A DNA stretch of 9,050 nucleotides from an uncultured Anaerostipes sp. Its GTDB lineage: Bacteria > Bacillota > Clostridia > Lachnospirales > Lachnospiraceae. How positions within the stretch are numbered: position 1 is the stretch's first letter; every line of letters starts with the position of its first letter. This document shows positions 1 through 6,263 of this stretch, one piece after another. Location: positions 1 through 9,050 of the forward strand of contig CAAEIR010000065.1 of the NCBI GenBank assembly GCA_900756035.1, given 5' to 3'. Under the pieces are notes generated by a model that saw nothing but the letters and a program-made list of their open reading frames with translations, was not told the DNA's origin and searched no databases. The position numbers were made by a program, and so were the translations under genes.

Positions 1-52
1 CTCCTGCCGCTGTCCCTATAAAGGGAATTATCATCCCAATAAAAATATTCAT
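1..52 (-). CDS. ZIP-family metal transporter, N-terminal fragment cut by the window edge
   Basis: Only the first 17 codons are inside the window, read leftwards from an ATG at 52-50. They translate to MNIFIGMIIPFIGTAAG, a hydrophobic first membrane segment. The pattern (I/V)G-x-IIPFIGT-x-x-G is how many Clostridia ZIP-family (ZupT-like) divalent metal permeases begin. That match is from memory of the family and rests on few residues. The upstream Shine-Dalgarno is weak (AGAAAGAAG-like purines at about 57-65). A copy of the dispersed promoter-like element at 102-147 points at this gene and would give a leader of about 43 nt. ZIP proteins move Zn, Mn or Fe into the cytoplasm across the membrane. 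The substrate cannot be told from this fragment. Another membrane protein with a similar first helix remains possible. Confidence 0.55.
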   Translation of the reverse strand, partial: MNIFIGMIIPFIGTAAG

Positions 53-101
53 TTTTCTTCTTTCTTTTATTTTTTATTAAAATTTATACTGTGACTCATA
101 G

Positions 102-130
102 AGTATACCTTATCGGAGATCGTCCGTCCA
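102..130 (-). promoter_or_regulatory. Promoter within element copy A, driving the ZIP-type gene
   Basis: The -35-like TGGACG (plus 125-130; 4 of 6 to TTGACA), a 17-bp spacer and the -10-like TATACT (plus 102-107; 5 of 6 to TATAAT) lie on the minus strand. The start point would be near 95, about 43 nt before the ATG. The same spacing recurs in the other two copies, each upstream of a gene. No start site has been mapped, so function is inferred. Confidence 0.5.
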
Positions 131-147
131 GTGCGAAGCACTATGTA
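102..147 (-). repeat. Dispersed promoter-like element, copy A
   Basis: On the minus strand this reads TACAT, the dyad AGTGC-TTC-GCACT (plus-strand 130-142), then CACTGGACGGAC (133-122), seven bases GATCTCC, and GATAAGGTATACT (114-102). It matches copy B at 2503-2548 over 46 bp, with differences only in the seven-base middle block, and copy C at 7300-7331 over the 32-bp core. It lies between the ZIP start and yihY and faces ZIP. Confidence 0.9.
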
Positions 148-159
148 TCCATTCTTTGA

Positions 160-190
160 TTGAAACTTGTATATTTTCACCAATTATGGT
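160..190 (+). promoter_or_regulatory. Weak candidate promoter for yihY
   Basis: TTGAAA at 160-165 and TATGGT at 185-190 are separated by 19 bp, longer than ideal. An alternative is TTGTAT at 167-172 with TACGAT at 190-195 and a 17-bp spacer. Both are mediocre matches. A promoter is expected here because the upstream neighbour is divergent, but the exact boxes are uncertain. Confidence 0.3.
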
Positions 191-222
191 ACGATAAACG
201 AACAAATTAAGAGGTAATTCAT

Positions 223-1071
223 ATGTTAAAATTAATTTCTATGATCGGTTCGATCATTGACAAAGCTCAGAGAGATCATATTACAGCCTTCTCTGCACAG
301 GCTGCTTTCTTTACGATTCTCTCATTTTTTCCATTTTTGATCGTGCTGTTAAGCCTGATGCGTTTTTTCCCGATCACACCCAATGACATGATTGATCTGG
401 TTCAGACATACCTTCCTGAAAACTACAGCGCATCTGTTGTTCCAATTATACGATCCCTCAATGGGAATATTACAACTACTTATATGTCTTTCACTATTTT
501 GACCTTATTATGGTCTGCATCCAAAGGGATTCTATCCATGATGACAGGACTTAATACCATCCATGAGATTCCGGAAAAACGTAACTATTTTGTTCTTCGT
601 TTTATATCCAGCATCTATATTGGATTAATGGCGGTTGCCGTACTCTTTGGCATGATCCTTCTTCTGTTTGGTAACTCTCTTTTGGTTCAGCTTTACCGTT
701 TCCAGCCGCTCCTTGAAAATCAGCATGTAGTGTTTGCGGTTGTCCGGTTTTTACTGGCATTTTTTACATTTATGATTGTATTTATTATTTTATTCAAATT
801 TCTTCCCAGTGAGAAATTTAAAATCATGGAGATTCTTCCCGGGGCGTTTTTCAGTTCCATTGCATGGATCGTTCTGTCTTTCTTTTTTTCCATGTATTTT
901 GATAATTTTTCAATCTATAATATTATGTACGGAGGTCTGACCAGCATTCTTCTGACATTATTCTGGCTGTATTTTTGTATGATGATGTTTTTTATCGGTG
1001 CTGAAATCAACCGCTATTTTATCACACAACGTTTTAAAAAATCTGCATCCAAAAATATATTAAAACGATAA
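223..1071 (+). CDS. YihY/virulence factor BrkB family integral membrane protein
   Basis: This 282-residue protein has a short cationic N-terminus and about six hydrophobic segments (roughly residues 24-46, 86-104, 126-150, 168-192, 203-223 and 239-261). The first holds the family-typical FSAQAAFFTILSFFPFL stretch, the small-residue/aromatic/S-x-x-P pattern of the BrkB/YihY domain. The last ends in GAEINR, also typical. The length fits the usual 270-300 residues of short members. The family was once called ribonuclease BN, a name now regarded as mistaken, and its biochemical role is unsettled; export or envelope functions have been proposed. The ATG at 223 is preceded by GAGGT at 211-215 with 7 nt spacing. 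The gene stands alone, divergent from the ZIP-type gene and ending in a terminator shared with the kinase gene. I am sure of the family, not of a function. Confidence 0.93.
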   Translation: MLKLISMIGSIIDKAQRDHITAFSAQAAFFTILSFFPFLIVLLSLMRFFPITPNDMIDLVQTYLPENYSASVVPIIRSLNGNITTTYMSFTILTLLWSASKGILSMMTGLNTIHEIPEKRNYFVLRFISSIYIGLMAVAVLFGMILLLFGNSLLVQLYRFQPLLENQHVVFAVVRFLLAFFTFMIVFIILFKFLPSEKFKIMEILPGAFFSSIAWIVLSFFFSMYFDNFSIYNIMYGGLTSILLTLFWLYFCMMMFFIGAEINRYFITQRFKKSASKNILKR

Positions 1072-1078
1072 AAAGGAC

Positions 1079-1119
1079 AAGCCCTTTTGAAAATCAATCT
1101 GACTTTCAAAAGGGCTTTT
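1079..1119. terminator. Intrinsic terminator between convergent yihY and pfk genes
   Basis: A perfect 14-bp stem (1079-1092 with 1104-1117, arms beginning AAGCCC and ending GGGCTT) encloses an 11-nt loop and is followed by TTTTA on the plus strand. It starts 8 nt after the yihY stop. On the minus strand the run after the stem is broken (TTGTCCTTTT), so it should work best for yihY but can serve both genes. Confidence 0.9.
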
Positions 1120-1144
1120 ATCTTAGTTCATAAACCGAAACCGC

Positions 1145-2374
1145 TTATATCGATTCAATTACAAAATGTTTCGGAATTCCATTTTCATATGGAATTTTTA
1201 CTTCTCCCTTAATCAATGGCTCTAAATAATCCAGAAGGGCTTCTTCAATGTCGTTGCCTTCCTCATTAATCCACTCTAACGGAACTTTCTTTTCATAGTT
1301 TGCGATTCTTGAAAGATCAGCAAGACCAATTTCGACCTGATACGGAGTATTTGAAATTCTTTTTAATGCAGACATTTTTCCGCTTTCACCCCGCACTGCG
1401 CTGACTGCCGCAAATGCACCCAGATTCCTGGATTCAATAATATCGGTTTCGCTAAGCATGTATCCCGCACATCGCTGAAGGATATTCAACTCTACGGATC
1501 TTACTTTGCAGCCAATTTTTTCTGCAACCAGACCCTCCAGATATTTTCCGATCCCTGACAGATACTGATGTCCAAATGCATCTTCCTTACCTGACTTCGT
1601 CTCTTCTCCGACATAACGTCCTGATGCATCTTTGACACCTTCACTGACTGCAATAATAATATTATTTTCTTTTTCCAAAGCTTTCTCTACGTCTTTGATA
1701 AAACCTTCTTCGTCGAAAACTTTCTCACAAAGATAAATCAGCTGAGGAACTCTTCTTCCGCCGCTTCTTGCCAAAGCAGCAGACGCCGTCAGCCATCCGG
1801 CATTTCTTCCCATAACTTCCACAATCGTCACAGACGGTACATCATAGACAAAACAGTCACATCCGATTTCGATAAAAGCTGTCGCAATAAACGTTGCTGC
1901 CGAACCGAATCCCGGACAATGATCCGTCTCTCCCAGGTCATTATCTATGGTCTTTGGAGCTCCCATAATCTTAATGTCATCAATTTCATGCTCTTCACAG
2001 TAGACAGAAAGTTTGTATACCGTATCCATAGAATCATTTCCGCCAGTATAAATAAAATATCCAATGTTATTTTTTCTTAAAATTCGGATAATTTCTTCAA
2101 ATTCTTCCGCATTTTCTTTGGGATCTTTCAGTTTCCAACGACAAGATCCTAAAGCCGCCGCCGGAGTTACTGCCAACAAATCTCTTTTTTCTCTGGCATT
2201 GCAAATTACATCCAGGTTAACAAAATTCTCATTGAGCACTCCCTTGATCCCGTGAAGTGCGCCATATACATGTTCTACCTGATCACTTTGAATTCCTGCA
2301 TCAATCACACCTGCAATGGTCGCATTTATTGCAGCAGAAGGTCCTCCTGACTGGGCAACAAGCATATTTTTCAT
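1145..2374 (-). CDS. 6-phosphofructokinase, pyrophosphate-dependent type
   Basis: This 409-residue cytoplasmic enzyme phosphorylates fructose 6-phosphate to fructose 1,6-bisphosphate. Conserved phosphofructokinase motifs are visible: AQSGGPSAAIN (7-17), GGNDS (111-115), PKTIDND (140-146, with the catalytic Asp of TIDND) and MGRNAGW (188-194). Two diagnostic positions point to pyrophosphate rather than ATP as phosphoryl donor. The Gly of the ATP-type GGDGS is Asp here (GGND), and the PGTIDND of ATP enzymes is PKTIDND. In known PPi-PFKs these Asp and Lys residues block ATP and hold PPi, and the reaction becomes reversible. Donor use is inferred from these residues. The ATG at 2374 has AAAGGAG at 2381-2387 with 6 nt spacing and a good promoter just upstream. 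It is a single-gene unit, divergent from the peptidase gene and convergent with yihY. Confidence 0.93.
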   Translation of the reverse strand: MKNMLVAQSGGPSAAINATIAGVIDAGIQSDQVEHVYGALHGIKGVLNENFVNLDVICNAREKRDLLAVTPAAALGSCRWKLKDPKENAEEFEEIIRILRKNNIGYFIYTGGNDSMDTVYKLSVYCEEHEIDDIKIMGAPKTIDNDLGETDHCPGFGSAATFIATAFIEIGCDCFVYDVPSVTIVEVMGRNAGWLTASAALARSGGRRVPQLIYLCEKVFDEEGFIKDVEKALEKENNIIIAVSEGVKDASGRYVGEETKSGKEDAFGHQYLSGIGKYLEGLVAEKIGCKVRSVELNILQRCAGYMLSETDIIESRNLGAFAAVSAVRGESGKMSALKRISNTPYQVEIGLADLSRIANYEKKVPLEWINEEGNDIEEALLDYLEPLIKGEVKIPYENGIPKHFVIESI

Positions 2375-2409
2375 ATAATTCTCCTTTATCTTTACATTTG
2401 TCCTTTTCG

Positions 2410-2439
2410 ATTATACATTATTTTCAGGGTATTTGACAA
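2410..2439 (-). promoter_or_regulatory. Sigma-A-type promoter of the phosphofructokinase gene
   Basis: On the minus strand TTGTCA (plus 2434-2439; 5 of 6) and a perfect TATAAT (plus 2410-2415) are 18 bp apart. The start point would be near 2403, giving a leader of about 29 nt with the AAAGGAG ribosome site at 2381-2387. This promoter runs through the end of a 78-codon open frame at 2411-2647, which argues against that frame being a gene. Confidence 0.75.
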
Positions 2440-2462
2440 ATTTTTGAGTGAAATGTTGTGCA

Positions 2463-2484
2463 ACTTCCTCCGATAAGGTATACT
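2463..2484 (+). repeat. Partial copy of the dispersed element (upstream half-copy of B)
   Basis: These 22 bp are identical to 2527-2548, the right part of copy B, and lie 64 bp upstream in the same orientation. The segment carries the seven-base TTCCTCC block and GATAAGGTATACT but lacks the CACTGGAC half. Its TATACT (2479-2484) has only TTGTGC (2456-2461; 3 of 6) at 17 bp, so it is a weaker promoter, or an extra protein-binding site. Confidence 0.85.
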
Positions 2485-2488
2485 CTCT

Positions 2489-2515
2489 GAAGCATTCGTT
2501 ATTACATAGTGCTTC
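2489..2515 (+). repeat. Inverted repeat overlapping the dyad of copy B
   Basis: GAAGCA (2489-2494) and TGCTTC (2510-2515) form a 6-bp dyad with a 15-nt loop. The right arm overlaps the smaller dyad AGTGC-TTC-GCACT (2508-2520), so as RNA or cruciform the two would exclude each other. It is short and may be incidental. Confidence 0.4.
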
Positions 2516-2548
2516 GCACTGGACGGACTTCCTCCGATAAGGTATACT
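2503..2548 (+). repeat. Dispersed promoter-like element, copy B
   Basis: In order: TACAT, the dyad AGTGC-TTC-GCACT (2508-2520), CACTGGACGGAC (2517-2528), the variable block TTCCTCC (2529-2535) and GATAAGGTATACT (2536-2548). It matches copy A (minus strand, 102-147) over 46 bp with changes only in the variable block. It faces the peptidase gene. In this copy alone the bases after TATACT complete an inverted repeat, ATAAG-GTATA-CTTAT, over the -10. Confidence 0.9.
2520..2548 (+). promoter_or_regulatory. Promoter within element copy B, driving the aminopeptidase gene
   Basis: TGGACG (2520-2525), a 17-bp spacer and TATACT (2543-2548) face the peptidase gene. The start point would be near 2555, giving a leader of about 96 nt. 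I see no better-placed promoter between here and the ATG at 2651. Function is inferred from box matches and from the same arrangement in copies A and C. Confidence 0.55.
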
Positions 2549-2650
2549 TATTAATGTGGAAAGATTTTTGAGCAACGGAGTAATCTTGGATGCCAGATCA
2601 GAAGGAACATACCTTTTGACCCCTGCAATATGAAATGGAGGTTTCAAAAA

Positions 2651-4426
2651 ATGAACACTAACTTAACTGAACTTCGGAAAATTATGCTTAAAGAGCATAT
2701 CACTTACTATTTAATACCAAGTGAAGACCCCCATCAATCTGAATATGTTGACGATTATTTTAAGTGCAGACAATTTATTTCCGGCTTTACAGGTTCCGCA
2801 GGCACCTTACTTGTCGGCTCTGAGGATGCGTGGCTCTGGACTGACGGCAGATATTTTACACAGGCTCTGGAACAGCTCCCCTCTGACATTCATCTAATGA
2901 AGCAGGGCACTGCCGGCGTTCCGACGATTCTGGATTTTTTAGATGAACATCTGACGAAACAGGATACCCTCGGTGTTAACGGACAGACAATCTGTGCGGA
3001 TTACGGAAAAAAACTGGAACGCCTTGCTAAAAAACATCATTGCAATTTTAAATATAATTTTCTTCTGGTTGAAAAACTCTGGGCACAAGTCGGGCGCCCG
3101 CCTTTGACCAAACATCCTGTTTATGAACATGATGAGCGCTACACCGGAGAACATTTTGAATCCAAATTGAAACGTCTTCGCGCAATTATGGAGCAGGAAG
3201 AGGCACAGGCTTTATTTTTATCTTCTCTTCCCGATATTGCATGGCTCTTTAATTTAAGAGGGGATGATATTGCATGTACTCCTCTGTTTTACAGTTATGC
3301 ATGGATTACACCGGACCAATGTTTTCTATTCCTTCGAAAAGAGTGTGTCACTGCCGGAACTTTTCGTCGTTTCCGAGATTCTAATATTACAATTCAGGAT
3401 TATGATACCATTGTATCTTTTCTGGAGAATCAGCATACCAGTGTCATGCTTGATACAAAACTTGTTAATTATGATCATTATCAGCGATTGTTTAAATGCA
3501 AGATCATTGATCAGAAGAACCCGACCGAGCGAATGAAAGCTATAAAGAATGACACGCAGATTTTTCATCTGAAACAGTGCCATATCCATGATGGTGCCGC
3601 CGTGACCAAATTTATGTATTGGCTTAAGACGAATGCAGGAAAACTTCCGATGACTGAACGTTCCGTCACTGAGCAGCTGGAATCCGAGCGAAAAAAACAG
3701 CCGGATTATGCCGGCCCGAGTTTTGATACAATTTGCGCCTACAAAGATCATGCTGCCATGATGCATTACCAGTCTACAGAAGAAACCGACACTGAGATCC
3801 TGCCGGAAGGCATGCTCCTTATCGATTCCGGCGGACAATATTACAGTGGAACGACCGACGTAACAAGAACCTTTATTCTTGGTCCGATTACAGAAGAAGA
3901 ACGTCGTCATTTTACTCTCGTGTTAAAATCCATGCTTACACTTTCCGACGCTAAATTTCTTTTGGGATGCCGCGGAAGCAACCTTGATATCCTTGCCCGG
4001 GAACCTCTCTGGGAGGAAGGCATTGATTATCAATGCGGTACCGGACACGGAGTCGGATACTTTCTCGGAGTCCACGAAGGGCCTAATGCTTTTCGCTGGA
4101 GATCCAATCCGGAAAATTTAGATGCTGTCTTGGAACCGGGTATGGTTATTACGGATGAACCCGGCGTCTATTGTCCGGGGAAATACGGAATCCGTACAGA
4201 AAACATGCTCTATTGCAAAAAATGGAGACAGAACCAATATGGTACATTTTTGGCTTTTCACCCTCTGACGGTCGTTCCGATTGATCTGGATGGCGTTGAC
4301 CTTACTCTTTTTACAGCGAAAGAAAAGAAACTTTTAAAAGACTACCAGCAGTTTGTGTATGACACCCTTACTCCTCATCTGACAGAAGAAGAAAGTGCAT
4401 GGCTTAAAACACTGCTTCTTGATTAA
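2651..4426 (+). CDS. Xaa-Pro aminopeptidase, M24 family (aminopeptidase P, long form)
   Basis: This 591-residue enzyme removes an N-terminal residue that precedes proline and probably acts in the cytoplasm, since no signal peptide is seen. It has the three-part layout of long aminopeptidase P: a first creatinase-type domain with GFTGSAG (45-51) and WTDGRY (63-68), a second such domain at about 165-300, and the pita-bread M24 domain at about 310-530, followed by a short C-terminal domain. The five dinuclear metal ligands are all present: D392 and D403 (in DSGGQYYSGTTDVTR), H466 (GTGHGVG), E503 (TDEPGVY) and E517 (RTEN). Known family members usually use Mn. The start at 2651 is preferred to an in-frame ATG at 2630 because GGAGG at 2637-2641 sits 9 nt before it. 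The promoter-like element copy B lies upstream and a terminator follows. Confidence 0.95.
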   Translation: MNTNLTELRKIMLKEHITYYLIPSEDPHQSEYVDDYFKCRQFISGFTGSAGTLLVGSEDAWLWTDGRYFTQALEQLPSDIHLMKQGTAGVPTILDFLDEHLTKQDTLGVNGQTICADYGKKLERLAKKHHCNFKYNFLLVEKLWAQVGRPPLTKHPVYEHDERYTGEHFESKLKRLRAIMEQEEAQALFLSSLPDIAWLFNLRGDDIACTPLFYSYAWITPDQCFLFLRKECVTAGTFRRFRDSNITIQDYDTIVSFLENQHTSVMLDTKLVNYDHYQRLFKCKIIDQKNPTERMKAIKNDTQIFHLKQCHIHDGAAVTKFMYWLKTNAGKLPMTERSVTEQLESERKKQPDYAGPSFDTICAYKDHAAMMHYQSTEETDTEILPEGMLLIDSGGQYYSGTTDVTRTFILGPITEEERRHFTLVLKSMLTLSDAKFLLGCRGSNLDILAREPLWEEGIDYQCGTGHGVGYFLGVHEGPNAFRWRSNPENLDAVLEPGMVITDEPGVYCPGKYGIRTENMLYCKKWRQNQYGTFLAFHPLTVVPIDLDGVDLTLFTAKEKKLLKDYQQFVYDTLTPHLTEEESAWLKTLLLD

Positions 4427-4437
4427 TGCGCTCCTCC

Positions 4438-4466
4438 TTACATCGGACTGACCTCATCCGATGTAA
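4438..4466. other. Perfect hairpin without a T-run, between convergent genes
   Basis: TTACATCGGA (4438-4447) and TCCGATGTAA (4457-4466) form a perfect 10-bp stem with a 9-nt loop, 12 nt after the peptidase stop. No T-run follows on either strand, so by itself it is not a classical intrinsic terminator. It could stabilise the 3' end of the peptidase mRNA or help the stronger terminator just downstream. Confidence 0.7.
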
Positions 4467-4473
4467 TATATTA

Positions 4474-4509
4474 AAAATCCCGGATTCACGAAAGGGAATC
4501 CGGGATTTT
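4474..4509. terminator. Bidirectional intrinsic terminator between peptidase and lipoprotein genes
   Basis: A perfect 14-bp stem pairs 4474-4487 (AAAATCCCGGATTC) with 4496-4509 around an 8-nt loop. The outer four pairs are A-T, so a T-run ends the stem in both directions. It abuts the stop codon of the minus-strand lipoprotein gene (4510-4512) and lies 48 nt beyond the peptidase stop, so it can serve both convergent genes. Confidence 0.92.
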
Positions 4510-5340
4510 CTATTCTTCTGATTTCAACCAGGTTTCTTTAATTTTCTGATAATTGCCGTCTGTATTTAACACCTGAAGTGCCACATTAAACTGATCCAGA
4601 TATTTATATCCTTTCGCAAACATGATTCCGTAATTGCTCTCTTCAGAATTCAGCTTTTCCTCCAACGCAATTAAATTCGTCTGATCCTTGTGATCTTCCA
4701 AATATTTCTCGACTCCGGGAGCATCATAGATCGTCGCATCAATTTTCCCCGCTTCCAGATCTTTAAACAATTTTTTCATAGACGTATAATATTTGATCGT
4801 ATTTTGATCTGACATATAATCTTGTGCATATTCTGCATTGGAAGTACCGGTTTCCACACCAATTACTTTCCCCTGAATCTCTTTTCTCTCTGCTATTAAT
4901 GTGCTCTTATTCACCACAATCTGCAGATATGTCTCATAATAAGAGTCTGTAAACGCAAACTGTTTCTGCCTCTCATCTGTAATAGAGATTCCTGCAACCG
5001 CAAGATCTAATTCTCCGTTTTTTATTTTCTTTTCAATCTCTGCCATCGCCATCGGATACAAATCATAATCAAATCCCAGATATTCACTGATTTTCTCAAG
5101 AATATCAATATCGAATCCGACAATCTTTTTTTCGTTACTGTCATAATAAGAAAACGGAGCCATCTCATTGGATACACCGACTTTGAGCGTCATACCCTCC
5201 ATTGTTCCTCTGACTTTGGAAGCCTCAACGACCTGCTTCTTTTCTTCTTTTTCGTCCTCTTTCTTCTGCCATGGAAGATTACATGCTCCAAGACAGAAAA
5301 CAAGTCCAATCATCATGAAAGATGCTAAAATTTTCTTCAT
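4510..5340 (-). CDS. Extracellular solute-binding lipoprotein, family 3 (amino-acid type)
   Basis: This 276-residue protein has a lipoprotein signal peptide: MKK, a hydrophobic stretch (4-18) and the lipobox LGAC with Cys20 as the lipid-anchored residue. A charged Lys/Glu linker (about 25-43) follows, then a periplasmic-binding-like domain of the SBP_bac_3 family. Family signs are TLKVGVSNEMAPFSYYD (51-67), GFDIDI (75-80), the GELDLAVAGISITDERQK stretch (109-126) and FTDSYYE (130-136). It would sit on the outer membrane surface and deliver a polar amino acid or similar solute to an ABC importer. The substrate cannot be read from sequence, and no permease or ATPase gene is adjacent. The ATG at 5340 is chosen over an in-frame ATG at 5517 because AAAAGGAGA (5348-5356) lies 7 nt upstream, the promoter at 5365-5393 lies inside the longer frame, and the signal peptide begins here. 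Confidence 0.93.
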   Translation of the reverse strand: MKKILASFMMIGLVFCLGACNLPWQKKEDEKEEKKQVVEASKVRGTMEGMTLKVGVSNEMAPFSYYDSNEKKIVGFDIDILEKISEYLGFDYDLYPMAMAEIEKKIKNGELDLAVAGISITDERQKQFAFTDSYYETYLQIVVNKSTLIAERKEIQGKVIGVETGTSNAEYAQDYMSDQNTIKYYTSMKKLFKDLEAGKIDATIYDAPGVEKYLEDHKDQTNLIALEEKLNSEESNYGIMFAKGYKYLDQFNVALQVLNTDGNYQKIKETWLKSEE

Positions 5341-5364
5341 GCCTAAATCTCCTTTTCTTCCCAT

Positions 5365-5393
5365 ATCATAGCACCGAAAAAAATAGAAGTCAA
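5365..5393 (-). promoter_or_regulatory. Sigma-A-type promoter of the solute-binding lipoprotein gene
   Basis: On the minus strand TTGACT (plus 5388-5393; 5 of 6) and TATGAT (plus 5365-5370; 5 of 6) are 17 bp apart. The predicted start point is near 5358, a leader of about 18 nt that just holds the ribosome site. This fixes the start of the coding region at 5340. Confidence 0.8.
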
Positions 5394-5415
5394 TTTTCTC
5401 TGGGAATTTTTTCAT

Positions 5416-5446
5416 CGTATAAACCATCCTTAATTTGTCCATCATT
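5416..5446 (+). promoter_or_regulatory. Candidate forespore-type promoter of sigG
   Basis: CGTATA (5416-5421) and CATCATT (5440-5446), 18 bp apart, partly match the SigG consensus known from Bacillus (TGMATA, 17-18 bp, CATACTA), at 4 of 6 and 4 of 7 positions. GTATA also resembles the SigF -35. No good sigma-A promoter is seen on this strand between 5393 and 5480. The match is modest and could be chance. Confidence 0.35.
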
Positions 5447-5479
5447 TTAATAGAACGATTTACAAATGGAGGAATCACT

Positions 5480-6259
5480 ATGGCACTAAATAAAGTTGAA
5501 ATATGCGGCGTAAACACTTCTGCTCTTCCACTTTTGAGCGATGAAGAAAAAAATTCATTATTTGAAAAGATCGAGCAGGGAGATCAGACAGCAAGGGAAC
5601 AATATATTAAAGGAAATTTAAGACTGGTGCTCAGTGTAATCCAGCGTTTTTCCGGAAGCAGTGAAAATGCCGATGATTTATTTCAGGTAGGCTGTATCGG
5701 ACTGATGAAAGCCATTGATAACTTTGACCGAAGTCTCAATGTGAAATTTTCCACCTATGCCGTTCCAATGATTATCGGAGAAGTCAAACGGTATTTGAGA
5801 GATAATAATACGATGCGTGTAAGCCGGTCGCTGAGAGATATTGCCTACAAAGCAATCAATGCCAAAGAGTCCCTGACAAAAAAACTTAACTGCGAACCAT
5901 CCCTGGAACTGATTGCCAAAGAAATCGATATGAAAAAAGAAGAGGTTCTTTTTGCTCTGGATGCAATCGCAACTCCTCTTTCTTTGTATGAACCGGTCTA
6001 TCAAGACGGCGGCGATACTTTATATCTGATGGATCAGGTAAAAGATAAAAAGAACAAAGAAGATCTCTGGATCGAGTCCATTGCGTTAAAAGAGGCAATG
6101 AACCACCTTTCCGACCGTGAATACAATATTATCCGTCTCCGATTTTTTGAAGGAAAGACCCAGACAGAAGTTGCTGATGAGATCAGTATTTCTCAGGCGC
6201 AGGTAAGCCGTCTGGAAAAAAATGCACTGCGGCATATGAAATCTCATTTATCAGATTAA
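5480..6259 (+). CDS. sigG: RNA polymerase sporulation-specific sigma factor SigG
   Basis: This 259-residue sigma-70 family factor is almost the same length as Bacillus subtilis SigG (260). It directs late gene expression in the forespore. The N-terminus MALNKVEICGVNTSALPLL carries the KVEICGVNTS-LP signature that separates SigG from SigF. Region 2 includes NLRLVLSVIQRF (46-57), DDLFQVGCIGLMKAIDNFD (65-83) and the -10-reading helix around NVKFSTYAVPMIIGEVKRYL (87-106). Region 3 begins at VSRSLRDIAYKA (114-125). Region 4 ends in the helix-turn-helix TQTEVADEISISQAQVSRLE (227-246), which reads the -35. The start at 5480 is supported by GGAGG at 5468-5472, 7 nt upstream, and by the family N-terminus; a longer frame from 5435 is not. 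In Bacillus and many clostridia sigG follows spoIIGA-sigE; here its neighbours are a lipoprotein gene and corA. Its presence suggests a spore-former. Confidence 0.95.
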   Translation: MALNKVEICGVNTSALPLLSDEEKNSLFEKIEQGDQTAREQYIKGNLRLVLSVIQRFSGSSENADDLFQVGCIGLMKAIDNFDRSLNVKFSTYAVPMIIGEVKRYLRDNNTMRVSRSLRDIAYKAINAKESLTKKLNCEPSLELIAKEIDMKKEEVLFALDAIATPLSLYEPVYQDGGDTLYLMDQVKDKKNKEDLWIESIALKEAMNHLSDREYNIIRLRFFEGKTQTEVADEISISQAQVSRLEKNALRHMKSHLSD

Positions 6260-6263
6260 AAGA

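Noticed and set aside
102..2548. Repeats as a CRISPR array or insertion-sequence ends
   Set aside because: The copies are kilobases apart in different orientations with no regular spacers. There are no transposase genes or flanking target duplications, and the copies do not bracket a shared unit.
2411..2647. Open frame of 78 codons on the minus strand between pfk and the peptidase gene
   Set aside because: It contains the whole of element copy B with its half-copy and overlaps the TATAAT/TTGTCA promoter of pfk. Its first codons overlap the peptidase ribosome site region, it has no convincing RBS, and the protein matches no family I know.
2549..2650. Riboswitch or T-box in the peptidase leader
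   Set aside because: At about 100 nt it is too short for a T-box. No T-box sequence, no anti-terminator/terminator pair and no conserved aptamer core are visible.
3326..3910. Open frame of 194 codons antisense to the peptidase gene
   Set aside because: It lies wholly inside a well-supported M24 peptidase gene with all metal ligands, and reads as a low-quality shadow translation.
5435..5479. N-terminal extension of SigG
   Set aside because: GGAGG at 5468-5472 precedes the ATG at 5480, and the SigG family N-terminus begins there. The extra 15 residues match nothing.
5341..5517. N-terminal extension of the solute-binding protein to an ATG at 5517
   Set aside because: The TTGACT/TATGAT promoter lies inside this extension, and the AAAAGGAGA ribosome site and lipoprotein signal peptide place the start at 5340. 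The extension would also overlap the sigG start.
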